From the NCBI GenBank assembly GCA_028709785.1, contig JAQUTK010000001.1:62001-126000 (forward strand): 64,000 nucleotides of DNA, given 5' to 3'. The notes under the pieces were generated by a model, which was given only the letters and a program-made list of their open reading frames with translations, did not search any database and had not been told where the DNA came from. This DNA is from Bacteroidales bacterium (GTDB lineage: Bacteria; Bacteroidota; Bacteroidia; Bacteroidales; JAQUTK01). Made by a program: the position numbers and the translations under genes. Positions 1 through 8,860 of the stretch are shown here, one piece after another (positions within the stretch are counted from its first letter, which is position 1; each line of letters begins with the position of its first letter).

Positions 1-1
1 G

Positions 2-298
2 GATGAGCGTATCGAAGAGGTGGCTGTGGATCAACCGCTGTTCAATGCTCCCAATCCATTTGAAGATGAAACAGTCTTTACGTATAGTTTGACCTCAGCG
101 TCTTCGTCTGTTCGTTTGTCAATTTACAACACCGACGGACGTTTGATGGACAGTGTGACCGGTTTGCCTTGCGAACAGGGAGTGAATAACTTCAGATACA
201 GTAATCCGGGTCTGACGGGTGGAATCTATTATGGTATTCTGACCGTACAGGGTGATGGTGAGATGCAACGGCAAACAGTCAAGATCCTTGTGAAATAA
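2..298 (+). CDS. C-terminal end of a secreted protein with a T9SS-type sorting domain (partial)
   Basis: The reading frame is open from the window edge, so the true start lies upstream; the GTG at 20 is only an internal codon. The visible part has the layout of a type IX secretion (Por) C-terminal sorting domain. It has an N-A-P-N-P-F motif, a beta-rich segment around S-I-Y-N-T-D-G-R, then a G-G-I-Y-Y-G-I-L-T strand and a basic end (K-I-L-V-K). In the known family this domain directs cargo across the outer membrane and is then removed. The host protein cannot be named; PorU-like proteins end in a similar way. A FlgD-like Ig domain is the main alternative. Confidence 0.6.
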   Translation, partial: DERIEEVAVDQPLFNAPNPFEDETVFTYSLTSASSSVRLSIYNTDGRLMDSVTGLPCEQGVNNFRYSNPGLTGGIYYGILTVQGDGEMQRQTVKILVK

Positions 299-320
299 AT
301 AGATCCGGACTGCTTTTTTG

Positions 321-360
321 ACAGTGTTTGCAATGGAGTGAGGTACCTTGCAAACACTGT
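321..360 (+). terminator. Hairpin after the secreted-protein gene
   Basis: A perfect 13-bp inverted repeat (321-333 and 348-360) with a 14-base loop lies 22 bases after the stop codon. It is followed by a mixed T-rich stretch rather than a clean T-run, so it is a probable but weak intrinsic terminator. Confidence 0.55.
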
Positions 361-542
361 TCGTTTATGTGTCTTGGAATCGTTCGTTCTTTGAATAATT
401 CACCGGGAAAGAAAAATTCTTCCGGTTGACTGTTATATTTTCACCGTTTCGACGTCATATTAGTAAAAACAACAGATAGTGTAAGCTATCTGAATTATTT
501 TTTCTAATTTGGCGCTGGAATAACAAACAAAAACAAGAAACT

Positions 543-1643
543 ATGAAACGATTTAAAAATTCAGCAGCAGTAGCTCTTTTGATGCTGTCAGTCATAATGC
601 TTTCAGGCTGTGCTGTATATACGGAGACTGTGCCGGCTACGGTAGTCACTTATGAGAATCCGCAATGGGCGCCTCCGGCAGTAAGAGGTGTGCGATATTA
701 TTATCTGCCCGACATTGAATGTTATTACGATCTTTCAGGCGGCGTATTTGTATTTCTCAACAATGGACAGTGGCGTTTTTCAAGAAATATCAGTTATATC
801 TATCCGGATTTTGATCTGAATCGTTGTTACTCCATTGTATTGGATATCAATGTCTATCGTCCGTGGATGCATCATCAACATTATGTGTCTCACTATCCGA
901 GATATTATTATCGTGATTACTATGATCGAAGCAATATTCCTTATGTAAGGGGATATAATGAAAATAGCAGAAGCGCGATTTACTGGTCAAGAAATGAAAG
1001 AGACAGGGCACGCGAATGGAATGATCAGAACCTGAGAAGTAATCGTAAGTTTAAGTATTCCGATTCGGATCGAAAGGTTCAGAACGAGACCACAAGAGCT
1101 ATGAATAGTCAAAGAGGGTCAAATGCTGCGTCAGGCAGATCTGCTGCTGTGAATAGCAGTGACAGAAGAGGTGCCGGTACGACGACTGCCAATCGACAGG
1201 ATCAGAATAATACGAACACCCGTTCGGCAGCCACTACTCAGCCAAATGAATCGACTCGTTCGGTGAATACAGAGAATCGGGCTACCCGCTCAACTACCAC
1301 GACCACGACTACGACCAGAGAATCCCGTTCAGGCAGGGTTGCCGAAAATGCTACACGTAGCACGCGCGATGCAAATACGGCAGAGGCAAATCGTCGCCAA
1401 TCAGACGCATCCAATACAGCAGCAGAGAAAAAGGATGATACCAACTACTATGGTAAGACAATCGGTCAGCCGGTAAAGGTGGAAAGACAAATGCGCAATC
1501 AGACGGAAACGCCTGCAAGAAGAAGCACTACAACTGGTAGAAGCACGACGACAAGTACCAGTCGATCCACAAGTACTTCGACCGGCAGAAGTTCAGCGAC
1601 AGAGAAAAGTACGACCGGAACCAGTAGAAGCGGCAGAAGATAA
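543..1643 (+). CDS. Lipoprotein with Tyr-rich head and Ser/Thr/Arg low-complexity tail
   Basis: The first 23 residues form a lipoprotein signal with lipobox L-S-G-C, so the protein should be lipidated at Cys23 and anchored in the envelope. Residues about 30-140 are rich in Tyr, Trp and His and contain a strand-like segment around Y-Y-Y-L-P-D-I-E-C-Y-Y-D. From about residue 150 to the end the protein is strongly biased to Ser, Thr, Arg, Asn and Ala, with a run of threonines near residue 255. No enzymatic motif is visible. The head resembles small Bacteroidetes lipoproteins of unknown function; the tail looks disordered and positively charged. The next gene starts 33 bases downstream on the same strand, so the two are probably co-transcribed. 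Confidence 0.75.
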   Translation: MKRFKNSAAVALLMLSVIMLSGCAVYTETVPATVVTYENPQWAPPAVRGVRYYYLPDIECYYDLSGGVFVFLNNGQWRFSRNISYIYPDFDLNRCYSIVLDINVYRPWMHHQHYVSHYPRYYYRDYYDRSNIPYVRGYNENSRSAIYWSRNERDRAREWNDQNLRSNRKFKYSDSDRKVQNETTRAMNSQRGSNAASGRSAAVNSSDRRGAGTTTANRQDQNNTNTRSAATTQPNESTRSVNTENRATRSTTTTTTTTRESRSGRVAENATRSTRDANTAEANRRQSDASNTAAEKKDDTNYYGKTIGQPVKVERQMRNQTETPARRSTTTGRSTTTSTSRSTSTSTGRSSATEKSTTGTSRSGRR

Positions 1644-1676
1644 ATGCTTTTGGTGTGTTTCAAAGAATCAGCTACT

Positions 1677-2585
1677 ATGAAAAAACTGTTTTTTGTTATT
1701 GTGGGAATGCTTGTAAACGTGGGCATATTGCAAGCGCAATCGGATGTTGCAGCAGGAAAAAAGAATGATAAAGACTTGGTTGTGGTGAACAAAAAGCTCA
1801 AGATTCAAACAGTCTTTATCCCTGCAGGTACTTTTATCATGGGGAGCCCGGAAAGTGAGGAAAACAGAAGTCTCTTAGAAGTTCAACATCAAGTAACACT
1901 CAGTGCCTTTCGTATGAGTAAGTACGAGATAACCAATGAGCAATATGCCGCCTTTTTGAACGCTAAACGCATACGCGGCGACGGGATTTGTGTGGGTGGT
2001 AAAAATAATGGGAGAGTCTTGATTTATGAGAGTTATGGGAAGTATGATTGGGGTTTGCATTACAGAAACGGCCGATGGGTAGTGGTAACCGGCTTTAAAA
2101 AAACACCGGTAACTTATGTGACCTGGTATGGCGCAGTTGAGTTTGCAGCCTACGTGGGTGGAGCTCTTCCTACTGAAGCGCAGTGGGAATATGCTTGTCG
2201 GGCAGGTACCACTACGCCTTTTAACACAGGTACTTGCTTAACCAACGAACAAGCCAATTATTTCTGGCGAGTACCCTATGGTACATGCAAAAATACTTTT
2301 ACTAACTATCCTGGCAGACCGAAGACGGTGGGGAGTTATGAAGCGAATGACTACGGATTGTATGATATGCATGGCAATGTGTGGGAATGGTGCACAGACT
2401 GGTATAGTTCTTATCTTCCTTCGGCTCAGACGAACCCTACCGGTGAAAGCTGGGGGTCAAGTCGGGTACTTCGTGGCGGTGCCTGGCATATTAATGCGGA
2501 GTATTGCCGTTCTGCCTATCGCAATGGCGGCGATCCGAACAACTGTTCAATTAATGTGGGGTTTCGGGTTGTCTTTCTCCCGTAG
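1677..2585 (+). CDS. Exported SUMF1/FGE-fold protein, probably not an active formylglycine enzyme
   Basis: The ATG at 1677 was chosen because it opens a clean signal peptide (M-K-K-L-F-F ... L-Q-A-Q); an in-frame ATG at 1644 would bury it. The mature part is one SUMF1 (FGE-sulfatase) domain. It has I-P-A-G-T-F-I-M-G-S near residue 48, K-Y-E-I-T-N-E-Q-Y, L-P-T-E-A-Q-W-E-Y-A, M-H-G-N-V-W-E-W-C, R-G-G-A-W and a final V-G-F-R-V-V-F. In true formylglycine-generating enzymes a pair of cysteines five residues apart sits after the G-G-x-W/Y motif. Here only the second (near residue 277) is present and the first is Ile. The fold is secure, the chemistry is not. GldK/PorK-like structural roles use the same fold, but this protein has no lipobox. 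Confidence 0.85.
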   Translation: MKKLFFVIVGMLVNVGILQAQSDVAAGKKNDKDLVVVNKKLKIQTVFIPAGTFIMGSPESEENRSLLEVQHQVTLSAFRMSKYEITNEQYAAFLNAKRIRGDGICVGGKNNGRVLIYESYGKYDWGLHYRNGRWVVVTGFKKTPVTYVTWYGAVEFAAYVGGALPTEAQWEYACRAGTTTPFNTGTCLTNEQANYFWRVPYGTCKNTFTNYPGRPKTVGSYEANDYGLYDMHGNVWEWCTDWYSSYLPSAQTNPTGESWGSSRVLRGGAWHINAEYCRSAYRNGGDPNNCSINVGFRVVFLP

Positions 2586-2687
2586 TTCAGGATTCGATTC
2601 ATTGAGTAAAAAGGGGACAACAAATTGCTTGTAACTCACAATTTAGAGGAGTCACTTCCGTTTACTTACTGTAAATATATCAGATGA

Positions 2688-3656
2688 ATGGCTTTGTTCC
2701 CTCGTTTATGTGCTAAAATAGTAAAGTGGCTGGATCGTAAAGGCTTTGTACTGATCCGGAAACAACGTTACCTGCAAGACATACGTTTTGATCGTGATGT
2801 GGAAGAAGCATGTCTGATTCAACCCCAACAGGAGTGCATTGATTCGATCGTCTTTTCCAAAGATCGTGCCATGCAACTGCATGCGTTTTTGTCCTCATAT
2901 CTTCAACAGGCAAAGGGGTGTCATACGATGTATATCTTGTATAAGGCTTCAGATGATCGACACCGCAAGAGCTACAGGGAACTGGAAGCGCTCTTTGTAA
3001 AGGCTCCTTTTGTCTTTGTGGAGGAGACCGATTTTCGTCGGCAGATGATAGAGCTCGTCAGCAACTCAGCAGCAAAGTCAATTGCCTTGTACGTGGATGA
3101 TATGGTCTTCCTGCGCTCTGTGGATTACAATGCGCTGATAAAACTACCTACCCGAAAGTATGTTGTTGCTTTGAGTCGTGGCAAAGATCTTGTTGAGAGT
3201 GTGGTGCTGCAACGAAAAGTCGAACTGCCGGAGTTTGAGAAACTGTCTGATGGGTTGCTTTCCTTTCGCTGGGATTGCTTCAACTATCTTTCAGACTGGA
3301 CCTATCCGCTGGGCGTATCCGGGTATATCTTTGGGAAAAGTGAATTGTCGGTCTTGTTTTCTCAGATTGAGTTTAAAGCTCCTAACTCCCTGGAGATTGC
3401 GATGCAACGGTACAAATCCTTCTTCCAATCACGACAGGGTGTTTGTTATCCAACCATTGCCTGCTGTTGTGTGCATGCCAATCTGGTGCAGACCGAATGT
3501 GTCAATCCGACGCTTGAGACTTTTTCTGTACAGCAATTGCTGGAACGTTGGGAACAGGGAGAGTGTATTGATCTGACTCCTTTCTATGGAGCAACCGGAG
3601 GCGATGCTCAGGTGATGCGTTATAGATTTACAAAACGAGAAAATCCTAATGGCTGA
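2688..3656 (+). CDS. Glycosyltransferase-like protein of a surface-glycan cluster
   Basis: A soluble protein of 322 residues with features of a GT-A fold. There is a strand followed by F-S-K-D-R-A-M-Q-L near residue 57, where GT2-like enzymes bind the nucleotide, and Y-V-D-D-M-V-F near residue 143 in the place of the D-x-D metal motif. I do not recognise the exact family and the donor sugar is unknown. The stop codon overlaps the start of the Wzx-like flippase by eight bases, so the two genes are translationally coupled. This supports a joint role in making and exporting a lipid-linked glycan. An ATG at 2684 lies in another frame and leads nowhere. Confidence 0.6.
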   Translation: MALFPRLCAKIVKWLDRKGFVLIRKQRYLQDIRFDRDVEEACLIQPQQECIDSIVFSKDRAMQLHAFLSSYLQQAKGCHTMYILYKASDDRHRKSYRELEALFVKAPFVFVEETDFRRQMIELVSNSAAKSIALYVDDMVFLRSVDYNALIKLPTRKYVVALSRGKDLVESVVLQRKVELPEFEKLSDGLLSFRWDCFNYLSDWTYPLGVSGYIFGKSELSVLFSQIEFKAPNSLEIAMQRYKSFFQSRQGVCYPTIACCCVHANLVQTECVNPTLETFSVQQLLERWEQGECIDLTPFYGATGGDAQVMRYRFTKRENPNG

Positions 3657-5127
3657 ATCTCCTTCATACAGAGGCATTTTTAAGGCTACGTCTATCTTCG
3701 GCGGGGTGCAGGTCATCAATATTGTGGTGACGCTGCTGAAAGGAAAAGTCTCTGCCGAGTTTCTTGGACCGGATGGAATGGGTGTTTCTGCGCTTTTCAT
3801 CTCTACACTGACTATGATCACCACCCTGTTTGGTTTGGGACTGAATACAAGCGCGGTGCGTACGATATCGCAGGCACAGGCTTCCGGTGACCGGTTGACG
3901 TTGAGTCGCACGGTGAAAATCTTTCGTCTTTGTCTGGCTTTCTGTGCGATAGCCGGGACCATCTTTCTGACAGTCGCTTCTCCGTTGCTGAGCTGGTATG
4001 CTTTTGGCGATTATACCTATACGGTCTCTTTTATTCTCCTTTCCCTGATGCTGGCGGCTCTTCTCTTTACGCAAGGAAACACCTCTTTGTTGCAAGGAAC
4101 GCATCGGTTGAAAGAGACGGCGCTTTCTACGCTGACAGGAGCTATCGCCGGACTGGTGGTCTCCATTCCTTTGTATTACTTTTACGGAGTTGAGGGTATT
4201 GTGCCTGCGTTAATCATTTCTGCTTTTGCTACGTATGGTATGAGCCGATATTATGCCTCAAAGGTGGAGCTGGTCCTATGTAAGGTGACGAAGCAGGAAC
4301 TCACTGCAACAGGATGTGAGATGGCAAAACTAGGCATCGCGCTGATTGCGGCTCAACTGTTGGGACAGCTGGTCACTTATCTGGTCAATGCTTATATAAG
4401 TACAACAGGGAGTCTGGATGATGTCGGCTTTTTTCAGGCGGGAATGGGGATGACGTATCATGCGGTTGCCATGATTTTTGTGGCGATGGGTGCGGATTAT
4501 TACCCGCGTCTTGCGGCTGTGTCCAACGATGTCAGACTGATGAATGAGACGGTAAACCGACAGGGTGAGATTGTTCTTCTGATCGCGTTTCCTATTCTGC
4601 TCTTCATGATGGTGTTTGCACCGTTACTGATACACATCCTGCTTGCCTCTGAGTTCATAGCCATCTCTTCATTTATCCGTCTGCTTTGCCTGGGTATGTT
4701 GCTAAAAACCATTTCTTATGCGATGGGATACATCTCCTTCGCAAAAGGAGACAGGAAGACCTACCTCTGGCTGGAGGGTGGCTTGAGTAATTTTCTTCAG
4801 CTGTCGCTTAATATACTTGGCTATACACTCTACGGATTAAAAGGACTTGCACTTTCTTTTGTCAGTATCTATCTGATATACATTGTTATCCTGACGGTCG
4901 TGGTGATCTGTAGATATGGTTTCTCCTTTTCTCAGGCTTATCGCAAGATGATTGGCCGTACCGTTATCTTTTCCCTCCTGACACTGGCAGTTTGCACCTG
5001 GTGCTCAGTCACAGTTACGTATCTGGCAGGAAGCGTTCTTTTTGTGTTGGCGGCAGGTTATTCGTTGTACGAACTGAATAGAAGAATCGCTCTTACAGCT
5101 TTTTTGAACGGTATTCGAAATAGATAA
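3649..5127 (+). CDS. Wzx/O-antigen translocase-type flippase (MOP superfamily)
   Basis: A 492-residue integral membrane protein with about 12-14 hydrophobic segments spread over its whole length. Its pattern is that of Wzx-like polysaccharide flippases: an amphipathic start, G-G-V-Q-V-I-N-I-V-V-T near residue 18, and L-G-P-D-G-M-G-V between helices 1 and 2. Such proteins move undecaprenyl-linked oligosaccharides across the inner membrane. The gene overlaps the glycosyltransferase-like gene by eight bases. At its 3' end it overlaps the convergent TPR gene by 35 bases. The substrate is unknown; no polymerase or ligase gene is visible nearby. Confidence 0.85.
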   Translation: MAESPSYRGIFKATSIFGGVQVINIVVTLLKGKVSAEFLGPDGMGVSALFISTLTMITTLFGLGLNTSAVRTISQAQASGDRLTLSRTVKIFRLCLAFCAIAGTIFLTVASPLLSWYAFGDYTYTVSFILLSLMLAALLFTQGNTSLLQGTHRLKETALSTLTGAIAGLVVSIPLYYFYGVEGIVPALIISAFATYGMSRYYASKVELVLCKVTKQELTATGCEMAKLGIALIAAQLLGQLVTYLVNAYISTTGSLDDVGFFQAGMGMTYHAVAMIFVAMGADYYPRLAAVSNDVRLMNETVNRQGEIVLLIAFPILLFMMVFAPLLIHILLASEFIAISSFIRLLCLGMLLKTISYAMGYISFAKGDRKTYLWLEGGLSNFLQLSLNILGYTLYGLKGLALSFVSIYLIYIVILTVVVICRYGFSFSQAYRKMIGRTVIFSLLTLAVCTWCSVTVTYLAGSVLFVLAAGYSLYELNRRIALTAFLNGIRNR

Positions 5128-7273
5128 TATCCGGCATATAAGTGGTCATCTCTGCCGGGATCCCTTTTTCTCGTAAGATGGGCACATCTTGATCAAACAG
5201 ACGTAAGAACTCTTCAATATCTGTCAAAAGTGTGGCTCCCAAAACATAATACGAAACAGCTTTCTCTACATTACCCGCTATCCAGTAGGCATGTCCGGCA
5301 TTCAGGTAATCCGTTACCTCCGGCTTGTTTGAAAGAATTTTTTCATGATATTTGAGTGACTCAGACTGTTTGCCGATCAAGAAATAGCACCAGGCAATCG
5401 GGCGCCATGCTTTGTGACTGGTGTTGTCCAGATAGTCTATCTTATGGAAGGAACGCAAAGCTTCTTCATAGTCCTTTAATTCGAGATAACAATACGCCTT
5501 GAGTGATTCGATGCTGAGATTATCCGGTTTCAGTGCTCCGGCTTTCTCTGCATATTCAATCGCTTTGTCGTTCATCTTCAGCTGACGATAGCAGCCTGCT
5601 ATCTTGCGTAATGTCCAAAAGTTCTTTCCGTCCAGTAGTTCGGCGTGCAGATAAGCGGACAACGCTTTTTCTTTGTCTCCCAGTTCTTGCAGACAAAAGC
5701 CTTTTTGCTGATAGAGCTGTGGGTCATCATGCCCGTTGTTGATCTCTAAGTTGAAGACCTCCAATGCTTCTTTGAAGAGATTTTTATTGAAATAAAAGGC
5801 TCCTATCTTATTCAGACTATCTGTTCCTGATATCAAATCAAGGATGAGTGGGGAACGATGAAGCTCAAGCACATGATTGAAGAAATTGTTGAAGTCGTCT
5901 TTTCTTGGATGAAATTTGAAGAAACGGTACAAGTCCTGAATGTATTCCTTAGCTAAATAGTTGTCTGTTCCATTCCTGTTTGATTTCCGATCCTCTTCTT
6001 CTATCTTGTTCATTTCATCCATATCGGAACGATAATTGGTTATGATTCTTGATACGGCATCTTTAGGTAAGGTGTTCAAGTTTAAACAGAAGGAATACTT
6101 ATCGGAGTTGCAGATGAATACGGATTGATGAAGTGTCTTTAGAAAATTGATTTTTCCTTCCTGATTATTCTTGATAATGGAACTCAGCACACTGTGTTCT
6201 GTGTCGAATGGAAGAAACCAGTTTGCCGTTTCATGAAAGAAAGGAAAGCTCTTTAGTGTGGAAAAGGCTGATAACATCATGTCGGCTCCTTCTTGTTGCA
6301 GATCGTTGATCTCATTTATTTTTTTCTCAATCTTAGACAGATCGATATTCTCTTTCCATTCCGGATTCTTATCGAGGAAGTTGGGATCACCTATGATATC
6401 TTTTAGAGAAATCTTTGTATCCATCTTCTTTTGAAGATTGCTTAGATTGCCCATGATATCCTCCTCCAACTTTTTAGATATACTTTCAGACTCAAAGGAA
6501 CGGATCAACATAATCAGGACAGTAAATAACTCCTGCTGAAAGCCGGGTATGTCTTTCAGTAAGGAAATACGGCTGATAAGAGCCGGGGTTAGACTAATCA
6601 GTAGTTCTTGTTGCTGGATGAGAATGATAATTCCGCAGAGTGCCCTCCAGTGAACTTCCGGTCCTCCGTGTTCGTAGGCATCAATCAAAGTCAGCATTTC
6701 ATCTTCTCCGAAATGCTGGAGGAGGCGGAGTGTCAAAGCAGAGATCAAGCAGCCTGAGATTTCAAAGTCCACCTGTTCCTTGTTGGTGCCAAACAACCAA
6801 ATCCTGTAAAAGAGTTTGTTTACAGCCTCTTCCATCTCTAGTTTGACCTCATGTAGAGTCTCTGCAGGTGAATCCGGTTTCAATAGCTCCAGTTTGTTTT
6901 TGCAAGATCTGTAATGTTCCTGTAAGGACTGGATAGATTCATATTTCAAAGAGGACTTTGATCTTCTTTTTTCAAAGTAGAGTTGGTATGAATAATTCTG
7001 AATAGCCTGTTCGTAGGCTTCAGTGGCTATTTGTGTAAGCTTAATCTGTAGTTTACTGAATTGTTTTTCACGTTCAGCATCTTCTTTCCCTTCGAGGAGA
7101 TATTTTAAAAGAAAACGATAGGTTGTTTCGGCTTCGGAAAGAGACTCTTTGGTGTCAAAGTTGGAGGTACTGTTTATGAGTTTATATATGCTTGTAATAG
7201 CCGGACTGAGCGATCTATGGGCAATATCTTTCAGTGCTTTTTCGTATAATTCCTCTGCTCTCTTTGAATCCAT
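5093..7273 (-). CDS. Large TPR protein
   Basis: A 726-residue protein without signal peptide or membrane segments. The first two thirds are alpha-helical, charged and not recognisable by motif. From about residue 480 to 700 there are at least five TPR units with the usual A/G-Y and P spacing (for example L-Y-Q-Q-K-G-F-C-L-Q-E-L-G-D and A-G-C-Y-R-Q-L-K-M-N-D-K-A). It is probably a cytoplasmic protein-interaction scaffold. It is transcribed divergently from the GT2 gene and its 3' end overlaps the flippase gene. The partner is unknown. Confidence 0.8.
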   Translation of the reverse strand: MDSKRAEELYEKALKDIAHRSLSPAITSIYKLINSTSNFDTKESLSEAETTYRFLLKYLLEGKEDAEREKQFSKLQIKLTQIATEAYEQAIQNYSYQLYFEKRRSKSSLKYESIQSLQEHYRSCKNKLELLKPDSPAETLHEVKLEMEEAVNKLFYRIWLFGTNKEQVDFEISGCLISALTLRLLQHFGEDEMLTLIDAYEHGGPEVHWRALCGIIILIQQQELLISLTPALISRISLLKDIPGFQQELFTVLIMLIRSFESESISKKLEEDIMGNLSNLQKKMDTKISLKDIIGDPNFLDKNPEWKENIDLSKIEKKINEINDLQQEGADMMLSAFSTLKSFPFFHETANWFLPFDTEHSVLSSIIKNNQEGKINFLKTLHQSVFICNSDKYSFCLNLNTLPKDAVSRIITNYRSDMDEMNKIEEEDRKSNRNGTDNYLAKEYIQDLYRFFKFHPRKDDFNNFFNHVLELHRSPLILDLISGTDSLNKIGAFYFNKNLFKEALEVFNLEINNGHDDPQLYQQKGFCLQELGDKEKALSAYLHAELLDGKNFWTLRKIAGCYRQLKMNDKAIEYAEKAGALKPDNLSIESLKAYCYLELKDYEEALRSFHKIDYLDNTSHKAWRPIAWCYFLIGKQSESLKYHEKILSNKPEVTDYLNAGHAYWIAGNVEKAVSYYVLGATLLTDIEEFLRLFDQDVPILREKGIPAEMTTYMPDIIYFEYRSKKL

Positions 7274-7311
7274 TTTATATCTATATTTGTTAGCGTCTTG
7301 TATAACTTATA

Positions 7312-7319
7312 CAAAAGTA
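7312..7319 (-). promoter_or_regulatory. -7 box (TACTTTTG) for the TPR gene
   Basis: On the minus strand this reads TACTTTTG, matching the Bacteroidetes TAnnTTTG box, 39 bases before the TPR start codon. No TTTG at the usual spacing is seen. Confidence 0.5.
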
Positions 7320-7348
7320 CAAAAGTCTTTCAATTGGGCTTTCTTTTT

Positions 7349-7379
7349 TTTGTTCTTTCGAACTGAATCAATACCTTTG
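7349..7379 (+). promoter_or_regulatory. Promoter for the GT2/DUF4922 pair
   Basis: TTTG at 7349-7352, 19 bases, then TACCTTTG at 7372-7379: an exact match to the Bacteroidetes housekeeping promoter. The start codon of the GT2 gene follows 20 bases after the box, giving a very short leader. Confidence 0.75.
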
Positions 7380-7399
7380 TCTTAAGTAAATCAGACTTC

Positions 7400-8860
7400 A
7401 TGAAAAAAATAAATTGTTTTTTACCCTACGCTACGGTTAGTTCTTCTTCCTCAACAATTGATGAATTACGTAAGGATGAGTTTGTCGGAGATATCGTGAT
7501 TATGGGCTCCAATTATCCGGTGGATACACTTCCTGAAGGATGTAAGATGTTGACCACCGGTTTGCCAAACAATTCAGAAACGCTTCTCTCCATTCTAGAG
7601 AATAGTCAGGCAGAATATACGCTTATCTACACAAAGAATACTCCTTTCAAACCGGGGTTGTTTGCTTTGCAACGGTTTCTGGATGTGTTGGATTCTACGC
7701 AAGCTCCCATGGCTTACTCCGATTATTATCATCAGGATGTAAACAACGAACGTGCTGCCATACCATTGATTGATTGCGGCTCATGGTTTATCCGTGATGA
7801 TTTTAATTTCGGACCATTACTTGTTTTTCGTACGACTGCTTTGGAACGTGCGCTTCAGGGAATACCGGCACTAAACTATTCGGCTCTTTACCGTACCTTG
7901 TTGCTGATCTCTCTGAATGAGCCACTGATACATATTCCGGAGTTTCTATATACCGAAATGGACGAGGATATCCCATCTTCCAGAGAGAAACAGTTTGACT
8001 ATGTAAATCCGAAGAATCGGGAAGTGCAAGTGGAAATGGAACGCTCTTTTCTGGAGTGTCTGAAACAAAAAGGCGCCTGGCTCGCTCCTCAATTCAAGGA
8101 GATTGATTTGTCTGAAGGCTCTTTTGATTATGAGGCATCTGTCATCATTCCGGTACGTAACAGGAAAGAGACGATCAAAGATGCTATCGAGTCTGTACTC
8201 AAGCAGAAAACAAAATTTCCCTTTAACCTCATTGTAATCGATAATCATTCTACTGACGGCACGTCAGATATTATTGCTTCTTATGCCGGTGACTCCCGTG
8301 TGGTTCATCTGATTCCGGAGCGTACCGATCTTTGTATTGGAGGATGCTGGAATTATGGCGTGAATGATGCTCGCTGTGGTCGTTTTGCCGTGCAGTTGGA
8401 TAGTGATGATATGTATTTTGATGAACGCTCTTTGCAGATAATGGTTGAGGCGTTTTATTATCAGAAATGCGCCATGGTCGTGGGCTCTTATCTCATGACG
8501 GACTTTTATCTGAAAGAGATTCCCCCCGGAGTTATCGATCATTCGGAGTGGACCAAAGATAATGGAAGAAACAATCTCTTGCGTGTCAATGGTCTGGGTG
8601 CTCCCCGCGCATTCTTCACTCCGCTGCTTCGTCGTTTTCGGCTACCGGACACCAGTTATGGAGAAGATTATGCTGTGGGACTGCGTATCAGCCGTGAATA
8701 TCGTATCGGACGTGTCTATGACGTGGTCTATTGCTGTCGTCGCTGGGGAAAGAATACGGATTCGTCACTGAGCATCGAACAGATAAACAAAAATAATCGG
8801 TACAAAGATGCTATCCGCCGGATGGAGATAGAAGCGCGTATCCAATTAAACAGGAAATGA
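7400..8860 (+). CDS. GT2 family glycosyltransferase with unknown N-terminal region
   Basis: The C-terminal half (from about residue 250) is a classic GT2 domain. It has A-S-V-I-I-P-V-R-N-R at the nucleotide site, V-I-D-N-H-S-T-D-G-T, and a D-S-D-D metal motif in Q-L-D-S-D-D-M-Y. A later G-E-D-Y segment probably contains the catalytic base. The first 250 residues look like a second, degenerate GT-A-like domain (I-V-I-M-G-S-N near residue 31), but this is only an impression. No membrane segment is visible, so it should act at the cytoplasmic face. The stop overlaps the next start as ATGA, so it is coupled to the DUF4922 gene. Confidence 0.85.
   Translation: MKKINCFLPYATVSSSSSTIDELRKDEFVGDIVIMGSNYPVDTLPEGCKMLTTGLPNNSETLLSILENSQAEYTLIYTKNTPFKPGLFALQRFLDVLDSTQAPMAYSDYYHQDVNNERAAIPLIDCGSWFIRDDFNFGPLLVFRTTALERALQGIPALNYSALYRTLLLISLNEPLIHIPEFLYTEMDEDIPSSREKQFDYVNPKNREVQVEMERSFLECLKQKGAWLAPQFKEIDLSEGSFDYEASVIIPVRNRKETIKDAIESVLKQKTKFPFNLIVIDNHSTDGTSDIIASYAGDSRVVHLIPERTDLCIGGCWNYGVNDARCGRFAVQLDSDDMYFDERSLQIMVEAFYYQKCAMVVGSYLMTDFYLKEIPPGVIDHSEWTKDNGRNNLLRVNGLGAPRAFFTPLLRRFRLPDTSYGEDYAVGLRISREYRIGRVYDVVYCCRRWGKNTDSSLSIEQINKNNRYKDAIRRMEIEARIQLNRK

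Noticed and set aside
1238..1444. Minus-strand frame inside the lipoprotein tail
   Set aside because: It is a shadow of the Thr/Arg-rich repeats (poly-Val on the other strand) with no start context.
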